DNA of 64,000 nt from Anaerolineaceae bacterium (GTDB taxonomy: Bacteria > Chloroflexota > Anaerolineae > Anaerolineales > Anaerolineaceae): positions 62,001-126,000 of the forward strand of contig JAENZD010000005.1 of the NCBI GenBank assembly GCA_016841445.1. Reading direction: 5' to 3'. A model generated the notes under the pieces. That model was not told the origin of the DNA, made no database searches, and saw nothing but the letters and a program-made list of their open reading frames with translations. Position 1 is the stretch's first letter. Each line of letters starts with the position of its first letter. Below, piece by piece: positions 38,994 through 47,724 of the stretch. The position numbers and the translations under genes are program-made.

Positions 38994-39602
38994 TTATTTA
39001 TTAAATAGCGAACGGGCAAAAGACAGCAGCCGGTCGATCTTATATCTGAGCTTCTGTTCAGTTGACTCCCGGATGTTCAGCTCGACTCCATCCGAAAGGA
39101 CCACCCGCCGCCAGATCTCCGGTTTTGATTCAGATTGTTGTTTTTCGATCCTCAGTTTTGGGGCCTCTATGCTGAAGCTGGGCTGGTTATTGTATTGACG
39201 AAATGGCTTGCTCTCCGTGATCATCTCGTGGGCGGATTGAGCTGTTTCCAAGTCCTTAATGTAATCCAGGGCATTCCCGGTTTTGACCTCTTTTCTGCTT
39301 TCATTCGTTATAACCTTATTTGACTTGATCTTCTCCAGCAAATCCTCCTGTGAATCCCTGTAATGGATGATCTCGGATGGCGTCAGCTGGTCAAGGATGG
39401 CTTTGATCTCATCCAGCGGCAGATGCATCTCCTTGAGGATCAGGATCAGATCCAGCCTATCGAGATGCTCCTGGGTGTAGCTGGCGTTCTTGCCGCGCGT
39501 CTCCGGCCCGGGCAGCAGCCCCTTGGACATGTAGTAGTGCAGCGTCCTGGTTGAAAGTCCGCTGTGTTTTTCAAGATCTTCAATCGATAAATTCTCAGTC
39601 AT
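38994..39602 (-). CDS. MerR-family transcriptional regulator
   Basis: A 202-residue protein with an N-terminal MerR winged helix (LSIEDLEKHSGLSTRTLHYY, MSKGLLPGPETRGKNASYTQ) and the dimerisation helix entry (EHLDRLDLILILKEMHLPLD). The C-terminal region is unusual and has no cysteine metal site. It lies 19 bases upstream of the VWA gene on the same strand, so both are probably one operon. A consensus promoter with repeated operators precedes it, consistent with autoregulation. Confidence 0.85.
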   Translation of the reverse strand: MTENLSIEDLEKHSGLSTRTLHYYMSKGLLPGPETRGKNASYTQEHLDRLDLILILKEMHLPLDEIKAILDQLTPSEIIHYRDSQEDLLEKIKSNKVITNESRKEVKTGNALDYIKDLETAQSAHEMITESKPFRQYNNQPSFSIEAPKLRIEKQQSESKPEIWRRVVLSDGVELNIRESTEQKLRYKIDRLLSFARSLFNK

Positions 39603-39624
39603 CCCTTTCTTCCTTGCTTTATTT

Positions 39625-39667
39625 TACAGTATTACTGTTATTATACAGTATTGCTGAGAGTTGTCAA
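39625..39667 (-). promoter_or_regulatory. Consensus promoter with tandem operator for the merR-like/VWA operon
   Basis: On the minus strand TTGACA (39667-39662) and TATAAT (39645-39640) are separated by 16 bases, both perfect. Two copies of CAGyAATACTGTA (39656-39644 and 39637-39625) are spaced 19 bases apart. One lies inside the spacer, the other just after the -10. The second is nearly palindromic (CAGTA-n-TACTG). This is where a MerR-type regulator would bind. The remaining 39668-39935 has no gene. Confidence 0.75.
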
Positions 39668-39939
39668 GAGATTAATGGAGATTTGGGGATAGTGAGACTT
39701 TAATGGTAAACGGATGTGTCATCAGTTCAAGACAGTAGGGAAGGCTCATAACAGTCGCCGTAAGGATTCTTAATAAATATTGGGGCTTTTCGAAGCAATA
39801 AAATTTTGCTGGACTTTAGGTTTGAGATCGATAATTACGTTTCATATAAGACTGAACATCCTTAGCAAAATCAATAAACATCGCAAGTCATTGATTTTCT
39901 CTCCCCCCCCCCACATCTCCCCTTCCCCTTCCCATTGGG

Positions 39940-39945
39940 TATAAT
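39940..39945 (+). promoter_or_regulatory. -10 box of der, implying a leaderless or near-leaderless mRNA
   Basis: TATAAT ends 8 bases before the der ATG (39954), so transcription should start at or within two bases of the start codon. No Shine-Dalgarno sequence is visible. A run of ten C (39903-39912) and a pyrimidine-rich tract lie just upstream. Confidence 0.5.
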
Positions 39946-39953
39946 CATTTCCT

Positions 39954-41324
39954 ATGGCAAAACCCGTTGTTGCCCTGGTGGGCAGACCTAATGTTGGCAA
40001 AAGTACCCTCTTCAACCGCCTGACCGGTGAACGTCTGGCGATTGTGGATGAGATTCCCGGCACCACCCGCGACCGTCTCTTGGCGGATGCGGACTGGAAC
40101 GGTTATTCCTTTTTTGTGATGGACACTGGCGGTATTGACCCGACCCAGATCAAGGGGCAAGCGCCCCTTTCGATCGGTTCCAAAGATTTCATCAATGAGA
40201 TCAAGGAACAAGCCGATCTCGCCATCTACGAAGCAAATGTGATCCTGTTCGTGGTCGACGGCCAGGCTGGTGTGACACCCGCGGACCATGAAATTGCAGA
40301 TATCCTCCGCCGCAAGCAAATAAATGTGGAAGGGGAACTGAGACCGCCCATCATCCTGGTGGTTAACAAAGCAGAGAGTGCCAAGATTCGCCAAGTATCA
40401 GCAGAGTTCTACGAGCTGGGTATGGGCGTTCCTTACGTGGTCTCAGCCATGCACGGCACCGGCACAGGCGACCTGCTGGACGAGGTTGTAAATCATTTCA
40501 AGGACCTCCCGGAAGAAACTGAGGAAGATCTATCGGTCAAAATCGCCATTGTCGGGAAGCCCAACGCGGGAAAATCCAGTTTATTGAATAAGATCATCGG
40601 TGAAGAACGCGCGATCGTCAGTGAAATCCCCGGGACTACCCGTGATGCCATCGATACAAAGCTGGACTACAATGGTATTGAGGTTACCCTGATTGATACT
40701 GCTGGCATCCGGCGGCGGGGGAAAGTAACACCAGGCGTCGAGAAATACAGTGTTATTCGAAGTATGAATGCCATTGAACGTGCCGATGTCGCCATACTTG
40801 TGATCGATGCCACCACCAGCATCACAGCACAGGACGCCCACATCGCCGGTTATATCAAAGACGCATGGAAGAGTGCTATTGTTGTCGTTAATAAATGGGA
40901 TCTTATCGAAAAGGATTCTTACACCATCAATGATTATACGGCCAACATCCGCCAGGAATTGAACTTCATGGATTATGTCCCAATGGTCTTCATCAGCGCC
41001 CTGACGGGTAAAAGGGTCGATCAAGTCCTCCCGATGGCGCTGCAGGTGCAGGAAGAACGCCTTGTGCGTTTAAGCACCTCACAGATCAACAGGATCATTC
41101 AAAATGCCCAGGATAGGCACGCAGCCCCTTCAAAAACAGGCAGGTCACTCCGCATCTATTACGGTACCCAGGTCCGCAGCGATCCTCCAACCTTCATGTT
41201 GTATGTCAATGAGCCTCAATTAGCGCATTTCAGCTACCTGAGATACCTGGAAAACCAAATCCGGGAGGACTATCCTTTCATTGGAACCCCAGTCCGGCTG
41301 GTGCTGAAAAGACGACGGGAATAA
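39954..41324 (+). CDS. der: Ribosome biogenesis GTPase Der (EngA)
   Basis: A 456-residue double GTPase. G-domain 1 begins VALVGRPNVGKSTLFNRL and G-domain 2 (about residue 190) IAIVGKPNAGKSSLLNKI. Each is followed by a DTGG/DTAG G3 motif and NK-D G4 motifs (VVNKAES, VVNKWDL). A C-terminal KH-like domain follows. Der assists 50S subunit maturation. The size is normal. The G4 of domain 1 reads NKAE in place of NKxD, a conservative change. lepB follows after 64 bases. Confidence 0.95.
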   Translation: MAKPVVALVGRPNVGKSTLFNRLTGERLAIVDEIPGTTRDRLLADADWNGYSFFVMDTGGIDPTQIKGQAPLSIGSKDFINEIKEQADLAIYEANVILFVVDGQAGVTPADHEIADILRRKQINVEGELRPPIILVVNKAESAKIRQVSAEFYELGMGVPYVVSAMHGTGTGDLLDEVVNHFKDLPEETEEDLSVKIAIVGKPNAGKSSLLNKIIGEERAIVSEIPGTTRDAIDTKLDYNGIEVTLIDTAGIRRRGKVTPGVEKYSVIRSMNAIERADVAILVIDATTSITAQDAHIAGYIKDAWKSAIVVVNKWDLIEKDSYTINDYTANIRQELNFMDYVPMVFISALTGKRVDQVLPMALQVQEERLVRLSTSQINRIIQNAQDRHAAPSKTGRSLRIYYGTQVRSDPPTFMLYVNEPQLAHFSYLRYLENQIREDYPFIGTPVRLVLKRRRE

Positions 41325-41388
41325 TGTTCATTCATTTCCAAATGCGTTATAATCATACCTATTCAAACCAGGAAATCAGTTTTCAACC

Positions 41389-41994
41389 ATGGTAGATCAA
41401 TTTCAATCCGAACCCATACCCGACGAAGAAGATCAAAAAGACGCCCCTCGCGGCAAACGCACAAGCTGTATGGGATTCATTATCGATACCGTAGAAACCA
41501 TCTTGCTGGCGCTGGTGCTGTTCGTTGTGATCAACGCACTTTCAGCTAGGGTCAGGGTTGAAAACGTCAGTATGAAGCCCACCCTTCAACCCGGCGAGTT
41601 TTTACTGATCAACAGGGTGGCATATAAATTAGGTGAACCTGACATTGGAGATATTATTGTCTTTCATGCGCCAGGGGAATCAGAAATGGATTACATCAAA
41701 CGGGTCATCGGTTTGCCGGGTGACCAGGTGCGCATTGAAGATGGCACCGTATATGTCAATGAGCAGCCATTATATGAAACCTATGTCGCTGATCAACCCA
41801 GGTACACCGGCACCTGGGATGTGCCTGATGGGCAGTATTTTGTTTTGGGAGATAACCGAAATAACAGCAGTGACTCCCATCTGTGGGGTTTTGTCCCCGA
41901 AGATGATATCGTCGGACGTGCACTGTTGATTTACTGGCCATTTTCTGAAATAACCATCCTCAGCAATCCCGATGCCGTCCAGGCTGTGCAGTAA
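41389..41994 (+). CDS. lepB: Signal peptidase I
   Basis: A 201-residue type I signal peptidase with one N-terminal membrane span (IIDTVETILLALVLFVVINA), the catalytic Ser in ENVSMKPTLQPGE and the catalytic Lys in MDYIKRVIGLPGD. Box E is GDNRNNSSDSHLWGFVP. It removes signal peptides from exported proteins such as the envelope proteins in this window. Confidence 0.93.
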   Translation: MVDQFQSEPIPDEEDQKDAPRGKRTSCMGFIIDTVETILLALVLFVVINALSARVRVENVSMKPTLQPGEFLLINRVAYKLGEPDIGDIIVFHAPGESEMDYIKRVIGLPGDQVRIEDGTVYVNEQPLYETYVADQPRYTGTWDVPDGQYFVLGDNRNNSSDSHLWGFVPEDDIVGRALLIYWPFSEITILSNPDAVQAVQ

Positions 41995-42004
41995 AAGGAT
42001 ATTG

Positions 42005-42280
42005 ATGACAGAACCAAGCCCAATACAACCATGTATCAACTGCCAGGGCGGGATCAAGCACCTCGGGTCAGCAACTCTGATGACCTGGCTCGGGAATGAC
42101 CTGATCACTGTCCCGAATTTTCCGGCCTGGATCTGCGACATCTGCCATCATCGTTCATTTGATTCGGGTGCGCTTGCGCAATTGAGCATGCTGCTCAACC
42201 CGGAGGCAGGCACACCTATCCAACCCATCATTCGTCCCCCTAAAGATAATCCACCCCTGAAATCACCTCCACCGGCTTAA
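42005..42280 (+). CDS. Small YgiT-type zinc-finger protein
   Basis: A 91-residue protein with CINCQGG near the N-terminus and VPNFPAWICDICHH later, two CxxC pairs arranged as in YgiT/MqsA-type zinc fingers. It lacks a helix-turn-helix, so it is not a full antitoxin. The ATG at 42005 with AAAGGAT upstream is preferred to an earlier in-frame ATG inside the lepB end (41972). It lies 10 bases after lepB. The C-terminus is Pro-rich. Confidence 0.7.
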   Translation: MTEPSPIQPCINCQGGIKHLGSATLMTWLGNDLITVPNFPAWICDICHHRSFDSGALAQLSMLLNPEAGTPIQPIIRPPKDNPPLKSPPPA

Positions 42281-42402
42281 AATTTAACTTCCTCCAATTC
42301 AACCATTCCCCAATCACGATTCACCATTCCCGAGTTTTCTGTTCCTAATTTCCTGATACCCTGATTCCCTAAGTTTGTTGTTGTATATAAAATAGGATAA
42401 AA

Positions 42403-42451
42403 TTCACTTAGGAAAAAATTAGATGTTATAATTCTTAGTCACGTCAGTGAC
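42403..42451 (+). promoter_or_regulatory. Promoter and operator candidate of the microcompartment operon
   Basis: TTCACT (42403-42408), an 18-base spacer and a perfect TATAAT (42427-42432) lie upstream of the first BMC gene. At the expected transcription start an inverted repeat GTCAC-GTCA-GTGAC (42438-42451) forms an operator-like site. No regulator gene is within the operon. Confidence 0.5.
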
Positions 42452-42475
42452 CTGATTATCTTTGGAGATGATTTT

Positions 42476-43096
42476 ATGGAAAACAATATTTCAGATCAAG
42501 AGCTAAAAGGTATTGTCCATCGAATCGTTGAAAATACGTTGAACTTGCAATCAAATCAAGAACAAGCCCAACAAACACCTCAGAATACAGGTCAGTTAAA
42601 GGAAAACAATTCCCCTGATTCACCAAGCAAAAATCAAAAAACAGTCGCTATTGGCACGGATCACGGTGGTGTCGATCTAAAAGATACACTGAAGCAATAT
42701 ATGATTGAAAAAGGTTATCAAGTCATCGACTGCGGTACACACACCAAAGATTCTGTAGACTACCCCGATATTGCCCTGGATGTTTCAAGAAAGGTCGCCA
42801 AAGGTGAGGCTTGGTGGGGTGTCATCATCGATGGGGCAGGAATCGGGTCATGTATGGCGGCCAATAAAGTCCCGGGGATTCGCGCGGCGATGTGCTACGA
42901 TTATGCAACGGCATATAACAGCCGTGAGCACAATAACGCAAATGTTCTGACGCTTGGTGCTGGTTTGATCGGCGATAGTCTTGCAAAACAAATTTTAAAC
43001 ACCTGGCTGACCACCGAATTTGCTGGCGGACGCCACGAAAGGCGCGTGAATAAAATTGCTGCCATCGGACAAAGTTATTATAAAGACGGGAAGTAA
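42476..43096 (+). CDS. RpiB/LacAB-family sugar-phosphate isomerase, BMC cargo
   Basis: A 206-residue protein. Residues 1-25 ([20 protein letters not shown]) form an amphipathic helix like an encapsulation peptide, followed by a Gln/Asn/Ser/Pro-rich linker to about residue 57. The RpiB domain then starts at [16 protein letters not shown]. The usual catalytic-Cys motif (CGTGIG) reads [14 protein letters not shown], so Asp takes the Cys position. It would interconvert aldo- and keto-pentose phosphates or a related sugar phosphate. First gene of the shell operon; GGAG precedes the ATG. Confidence 0.85.
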   Translation: MENNISDQELKGIVHRIVENTLNLQSNQEQAQQTPQNTGQLKENNSPDSPSKNQKTVAIGTDHGGVDLKDTLKQYMIEKGYQVIDCGTHTKDSVDYPDIALDVSRKVAKGEAWWGVIIDGAGIGSCMAANKVPGIRAAMCYDYATAYNSREHNNANVLTLGAGLIGDSLAKQILNTWLTTEFAGGRHERRVNKIAAIGQSYYKDGK

Positions 43097-43098
43097 TT

Positions 43099-44028
43099 AT
43101 GGCACTTAATAAAACAACGATAGAGAACCTGGTTGAGGTCATCACACGTGAAGTATTACTGGCGATGATCGAACAGGAAGAAAACCAAAAAAGCCCGCAG
43201 GGTGCAACCTGCACAATGGAAGTGGCGAATGGATTAAAAGTCAAAACCTGTTTCGATAATGCGGGTCATGTCATCAGTGCGGGCGCTGAACGCCTCACCT
43301 CAACAGTTGGTGTGATTCCCCAAGATAAGAGGCTGGCGGGGATGATCGACCACACCCTGTTGAAACCTGACGCTACCGCAGATAAGATTGCGCAGCTTTG
43401 TTTTGAAGCTCGGAAATATCACTTCGCCTCCGTATGTGTCAACCCGACCAATGTCAAGCTTTGTGCTGACCTCCTTAAAAATTCAGATGTTGAGGTCTGT
43501 ACGGTGATCGGTTTTCCTTTGGGTGCAACCCCAACCGAAGTAAAAACATTCGAAACCAAAAATGCACTTAATAATGGTGCAACCGAAATTGATATGGTCA
43601 TCAATATCGGGGCACTCAAAACCGGTGATAACGAATTGGTAGCCCGGGATATTAATGAAGTTGTTAAAGTCTCTCATGCTGCGAATGCGTTGGTTAAAGT
43701 CATCATCGAGGCGGCCTTGCTGACCGATGAAGAGAAAATCGTCGCCTGCCTGCTGGCAAAAGAAGCCGGAGCGGACTATGTGAAAACATCGACAGGATTT
43801 TCCAGCGGCGGCGCAACAGTGCACGACGTCGCCCTGATGCGCCAAACGGTTGGCCCTAACCTGGGCGTTAAAGCCGCTGGCGGCATTCATACACATGAAG
43901 AAGCGGAGCAAATGATCGCTGCAGGTGCCACACGGATCGGTGCCAGTGCAGGTGTTAAGATCATCCAGGCTGGATCTTCCGGGCAGAAACCCGAACCCAG
44001 CGCCAGTACACCTGCAAAATCCTATTGA
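43099..44028 (+). CDS. deoC: Deoxyribose-phosphate aldolase with N-terminal targeting helix, BMC cargo
   Basis: A 309-residue DeoC. Residues 3-27 ([20 protein letters not shown]) are an amphipathic helix of the encapsulation type. A linker with two cysteines ([17 protein letters not shown]) leads to the aldolase core at about residue 80 (MIDHTLLKP). The Schiff-base Lys lies in [13 protein letters not shown] and the second active-site Lys in [10 protein letters not shown]. It cleaves deoxyribose 5-phosphate to glyceraldehyde 3-phosphate and acetaldehyde. Only two bases separate it from the isomerase gene. This is the probable signature enzyme of the compartment. Confidence 0.92.
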   Translation: MALNKTTIENLVEVITREVLLAMIEQEENQKSPQGATCTMEVANGLKVKTCFDNAGHVISAGAERLTSTVGVIPQDKRLAGMIDHTLLKPDATADKIAQLCFEARKYHFASVCVNPTNVKLCADLLKNSDVEVCTVIGFPLGATPTEVKTFETKNALNNGATEIDMVINIGALKTGDNELVARDINEVVKVSHAANALVKVIIEAALLTDEEKIVACLLAKEAGADYVKTSTGFSSGGATVHDVALMRQTVGPNLGVKAAGGIHTHEEAEQMIAAGATRIGASAGVKIIQAGSSGQKPEPSASTPAKSY

Positions 44029-44042
44029 TCGGAGATTGAACC

Positions 44043-44333
44043 ATGTTAATTGCAAAAGTGGTTGGAACAACTGTCTCTACTATAAAAGACGAGAAGATCA
44101 TCGGGCGGAAGCTCCTGATCGTCCGTCAAACGGATGAAAAAGGCGAGCCCTTCGGTAAACCTTTCGTCGCCGTTGATACCGTTAACGCCGGCGTTGGTGA
44201 CCTGGTCTTGACGGCAGGCGGTTCCAGTGCCCGTCAGACTACTATCACCAAAGACCGGCCGGTTGACGCCGTCATAATGGCAATGATCGACTCCCTTGAA
44301 GTCGATGGAAAAGTGACTTTCACGAAAGGCTAA
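44043..44333 (+). CDS. BMC-P pentameric shell vertex protein (EutN/CcmL family), paralogue 1
   Basis: A 96-residue EutN/CcmL-family protein, MLIAKVVGTTVSTIKDEKII, with GVGDLVLTAGGSSARQ. Pentamers close the vertices of the icosahedral shell. It lies 14 bases after deoC. Two more paralogues occur at the operon end, so this shell uses three BMC-P types. Confidence 0.92.
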   Translation: MLIAKVVGTTVSTIKDEKIIGRKLLIVRQTDEKGEPFGKPFVAVDTVNAGVGDLVLTAGGSSARQTTITKDRPVDAVIMAMIDSLEVDGKVTFTKG

Positions 44334-44338
44334 TTTTC

Positions 44339-45799
44339 ATGCAGGCATTTGATAGAGATCTGCAATCGATTCAAGAAGCACGAAACCTGGCTGCCAATGC
44401 CTTTGAGGCTTGGAAAACCTGGTCAACCGCATCACAAGAGCAGGTTGATCGCGTTTGCGCTGCGATGGCACAGGCTGCTCTGTTTGCTTCTGAACGGTTG
44501 GGGATCATGGCGCATGAAGAAACCGGTTATGGCGTCTCTGAACATAAACGCTTAAAAAATGAATTTGCTGCTCGAAATGTCTGGGAGAGTATTAAAGATC
44601 TTAAAACAGTCGGTGTGATTGGCCATGACGTTGAAAAGAAAATCTATGATATCGCCTGGCCGGTTGGCGTGATTGCAGCACTCACCCCTTCAACCAATCC
44701 AACGTCGACCGTAATTTACAAAATCCTGATCGCAGTGAAAGCACGGGATGCGATCGTTTTTGCTCCCCACCCTGCTGCTGCCAGGTGCTCTTATGAAGCC
44801 GCAAAAATCATGGCCCAGGCTGCTGAAGCTAACGGTGCACCTCCCGGATTGGTTTCTTGCATGCAGAATATCAGCCTGGATGGCACCCAGGCGTTGATGC
44901 GCCACAAATATGTTGCACTGATCCTTGCCACCGGCGGGACACCCATGGTCAGGGCAGCCCATTCCACAGGTAAACCCGCCTATGGGGTGGGACCTGGCAA
45001 CGTCCCGGTATATGTGGACCGTTCTGCGGATCTTGAGAAAGCTGCCCGGTATATTGTTGCCAGTAAAGCCTTTGACTATTCAACAATCTGCGCAACAGAA
45101 CAATCCGTGGTTGCAGACAGGCCGATTGCTGCGACCCTTGCCGCACTGATGGAACGAGAAGGTGCCTATTTTATGAATCCTCACGAGACCAACCTTACTC
45201 GAAACCTGGTCTTCCATCCGGATGGGGCTATGAACACGGCTGTTGTCGGTAGGTCCGCTAAGTACATTGCAGGGATGGCCGGTTTTGAAGTTCCCAGAGG
45301 CACACGGATCCTGGTTGCCCGTTTAACGAAAACGGGGCGGGATGAACCCCTCTCACGCGAAAAACTCACAACTGTATTGGGTTGGTATGAAGAAGAAGGC
45401 TGGGAAGCAGGCTGCGAAAGATGCATCCAGCTGATCCAATTCGGTGGACGCGGTCACAGCCTGATCATCCATGCCACCGACCCTGAAGTCATCATGGCTT
45501 TCGGGTTGGAAAAACCCGTCTTCCGGATCGCAGTCAATACCATGGGCACCCTGGGAGCGATCGGGCTTACGACGGGTGTGATGCCCTCCATGACATTAGG
45601 TGCAGGTGGCGTGGGTGGTTCGATTACTGGTGATAATATCACCGCTTACCATCTCTTTAATGTCAAACGTTTAGCTTATGAATTATCTCCCCCGCCGGAC
45701 TCAGCAATGGTCCCCGGTCAACCCAAACCCGGGCCGACTGTTGCTGAAATTGAACATACTGTCCAGCAGGTTGTTGAAGAAATATTGAACCTGAAGTAA
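44339..45799 (+). CDS. CoA-acylating aldehyde dehydrogenase (PduP/EutE-like), BMC cargo
   Basis: A 486-residue aldehyde dehydrogenase. The catalytic Cys is in FDYSTICATEQSVV, and the cofactor region includes ALTPSTNPTSTVIYK. The C-terminal 20 residues (TVAEIEHTVQQVVEEILNLK) form an amphipathic helix after a Pro-rich linker, an encapsulation peptide at the opposite end from the family norm. It should oxidise the acetaldehyde from DeoC to acetyl-CoA with NAD+. The ATG lies 5 bases after the BMC-P stop. No alcohol dehydrogenase or phosphotransacylase is in the operon. Confidence 0.9.
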   Translation: MQAFDRDLQSIQEARNLAANAFEAWKTWSTASQEQVDRVCAAMAQAALFASERLGIMAHEETGYGVSEHKRLKNEFAARNVWESIKDLKTVGVIGHDVEKKIYDIAWPVGVIAALTPSTNPTSTVIYKILIAVKARDAIVFAPHPAAARCSYEAAKIMAQAAEANGAPPGLVSCMQNISLDGTQALMRHKYVALILATGGTPMVRAAHSTGKPAYGVGPGNVPVYVDRSADLEKAARYIVASKAFDYSTICATEQSVVADRPIAATLAALMEREGAYFMNPHETNLTRNLVFHPDGAMNTAVVGRSAKYIAGMAGFEVPRGTRILVARLTKTGRDEPLSREKLTTVLGWYEEEGWEAGCERCIQLIQFGGRGHSLIIHATDPEVIMAFGLEKPVFRIAVNTMGTLGAIGLTTGVMPSMTLGAGGVGGSITGDNITAYHLFNVKRLAYELSPPPDSAMVPGQPKPGPTVAEIEHTVQQVVEEILNLK

Positions 45800-45834
45800 A
45801 TAGAATTGCTTTATTTTAGAAAGGATTAAACAAA

Positions 45835-46158
45835 ATGGCTGTAGATACAAAATTAATTGCTCTGGGAATGGTTGAAACCAAAGGTCTGGTCGGCTCGATT
45901 GAAGCCGCAGATGCCATGGTCAAATCTGCCAATGTGGTTCTGATCGGTTCGGAATACGTCGGCGGCGGGTTTGTAACCGTGATGGTACGCGGTGATGTTG
46001 GCGCAGTGAAAGCTGCCACAGATGCCGGTGCCGCTGCCGCAAAACGCGTTGGTGAACTGGTATCGGTTCATGTCATCCCCAGGCCACATGACGATGTTGA
46101 AATGATCCTCCCCAAGGGGAGCAAGGGCAGCATCGGCGGCCACAGTTCTGACAAATAA
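45835..46158 (+). CDS. BMC-H hexameric shell protein
   Basis: A 107-residue single BMC domain, [20 protein letters not shown] then [20 protein letters not shown], with a short Gly/Ser/Lys-rich tail. Hexamers tile the shell facets. The pore-loop region reads EYVGGGF. It is the only BMC-H gene in the operon. AGAAAGGA precedes the ATG. Confidence 0.95.
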   Translation: MAVDTKLIALGMVETKGLVGSIEAADAMVKSANVVLIGSEYVGGGFVTVMVRGDVGAVKAATDAGAAAAKRVGELVSVHVIPRPHDDVEMILPKGSKGSIGGHSSDK

Positions 46159-46171
46159 TTCAGGCTGACTT

Positions 46172-47050
46172 GTGTCAGAGTCATACCTGAAGGCTGCGGG
46201 ACAAACCCCGGAGGAATTACTGCAGCGCGCAGCAGAGGTCATTTTGCCTGAGCAAAATGGCAGCGATCACCCATTGATTTTTGGTGAGAAAAATGGTCTC
46301 TGTGTAGGCGTTGACCTGGGTACGGCGTATACCGTCCTGGTCGTGCTGGATCGAACCGGCATTCCCCTGACGGGAGAATTCCGGTTTACACAGGTTGTAA
46401 GGGATGGGTTGGTGGTTGATTTTATCGGTGCTGTGGATATCCTGCGATCCATTAAAAGAAATGTGGAATCACGTCTCGGCAGAGAACTAACCCATGCAGC
46501 CAGCGGATTCCCACCCGGGGTTCCGAGAGCTGAAGTCCAGTCCACAGCTTATGTTGTTGAAGCAGCTGGGATGGATTGTACAGAAATGATTGATGAGCCC
46601 TCGGCTGCTAACAACGTACTCGGTATCCGAGATGGCGTCATCGTCGATATCGGCGGCGGCACCACTGGGATCGCAGTTCTGGAGGATGGCAAAGTGGTTC
46701 ATACGGCAGATGAAGCAACCGGCGGAACACACCTCTCACTGGTCATTGCCGGGGCTTCAAACATCAGCTTCGAAGCCGCTGAGACTCTGAAAAAGGATCC
46801 TGCTGAACAGAGTCGTTTGTTCCCAATCGTCAGACCGGTAATGGAAAAAATGGGTACGATCATTGAACGGAACATCCGTGGGGCGAGGACAAAGTCGATC
46901 ACTCTGGTCGGCGGGACGTCCATATTCCCCGGAATTGACAAGGTCATCCAGGAAACAACCGGATGCCCGACCCGGATAGCCCCAAGTCCATTGTTTGTCA
47001 CCCCGGTCGGAATCGCAATGCAGGATAGAAACAAAATAAGCTTGAATTAA
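46172..47050 (+). CDS. EutJ-like actin/HSP70-fold ATPase of the microcompartment operon
   Basis: A 292-residue actin-like ATPase. Phosphate-1 is GVDLGTAYTVLVVLD, phosphate-2 VVDIGGGTTGIAVLEDG and the adenosine motif LVGGTSIFPG. EutJ proteins accompany shell operons and are thought to help cargo folding or assembly. The role is unproven. The GTG start at 46172 lies 13 bases after the BMC-H stop. Confidence 0.87.
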   Translation: MSESYLKAAGQTPEELLQRAAEVILPEQNGSDHPLIFGEKNGLCVGVDLGTAYTVLVVLDRTGIPLTGEFRFTQVVRDGLVVDFIGAVDILRSIKRNVESRLGRELTHAASGFPPGVPRAEVQSTAYVVEAAGMDCTEMIDEPSAANNVLGIRDGVIVDIGGGTTGIAVLEDGKVVHTADEATGGTHLSLVIAGASNISFEAAETLKKDPAEQSRLFPIVRPVMEKMGTIIERNIRGARTKSITLVGGTSIFPGIDKVIQETTGCPTRIAPSPLFVTPVGIAMQDRNKISLN

Positions 47051-47067
47051 ATGTGTTAGGAGAAATT

Positions 47068-47694
47068 ATGGCTGAAGGTTTTTCATTACGGTGCTATTGT
47101 TTTATTGATCGGATGCAAGCGCAGTATTCAGCATTCATCGGGACGGTCACACAAGGTGATTTGCCTGTGGAAGGGATGGCTTCCCTTTACGTGGAGATGG
47201 CTCCCGGCAATGAGGTTTTCCGTGTCGTGGATATTGCAGTAAAAGCGACAGAAGCAAAACCCGGTGCCCAGATCGTCGAACGCGAATTCGGGATGTTTGA
47301 AGTTCATTCCCTCAACCAGGCTGCTGTTAAAGAAGCTGGCCGGGTTGTATTGGATCGACTGGGTCTCAAAGTTGAAGACCGCATCAAACCGCAGGTCGTC
47401 TCAAGCCAGGTTATCACACGGGTTGATTCTTACCAGGCGCAGCTTTTGAACCGTTTCCGCCGCGGCAGCATCCTGGTGCCCGGTGAAACAATGCTGGTTT
47501 TGGAATGCGCCCCTGCTGCTTATATTAATTACGCCTGCAATGAGGCTGAAAAGAACGCCAACATCAAGATCGTTCATGTTTCTTCGGTTGGTCGCTTTGG
47601 CCGGATGTGGCTTTCAGGCAGCGAATCTGAAATCGTCACAGCAAAGAATGCCGCGATCAGCGCCCTGGACGACCTGGAAGGCGTCCCCGCCTGA
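47068..47694 (+). CDS. BMC-T trimeric (tandem-domain) shell protein
   Basis: A 208-residue protein with two BMC-type halves (FIDRMQAQYSAFIGTVTQGD; RGSILVPGETMLVLECAPAA ... IKIVHVSSVGRFGRM). Trimers form pseudohexagonal tiles with larger, sometimes gated, pores that can pass bulky substrates or cofactors. The ATG at 47068 with TTAGGAG upstream is used, not a GTG at 47053. Confidence 0.88.
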   Translation: MAEGFSLRCYCFIDRMQAQYSAFIGTVTQGDLPVEGMASLYVEMAPGNEVFRVVDIAVKATEAKPGAQIVEREFGMFEVHSLNQAAVKEAGRVVLDRLGLKVEDRIKPQVVSSQVITRVDSYQAQLLNRFRRGSILVPGETMLVLECAPAAYINYACNEAEKNANIKIVHVSSVGRFGRMWLSGSESEIVTAKNAAISALDDLEGVPA

Positions 47695-47724
47695 GAAATG
47701 TCATCATCTCGATAGGAGTTACTT

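Noticed and set aside
39903-39912. Phase-variable C10 tract upstream of der
   Set aside because: A ten-base C-run near the promoter could slip, but phase variation of an essential GTPase is unlikely, and homopolymer length is error-prone in sequencing.
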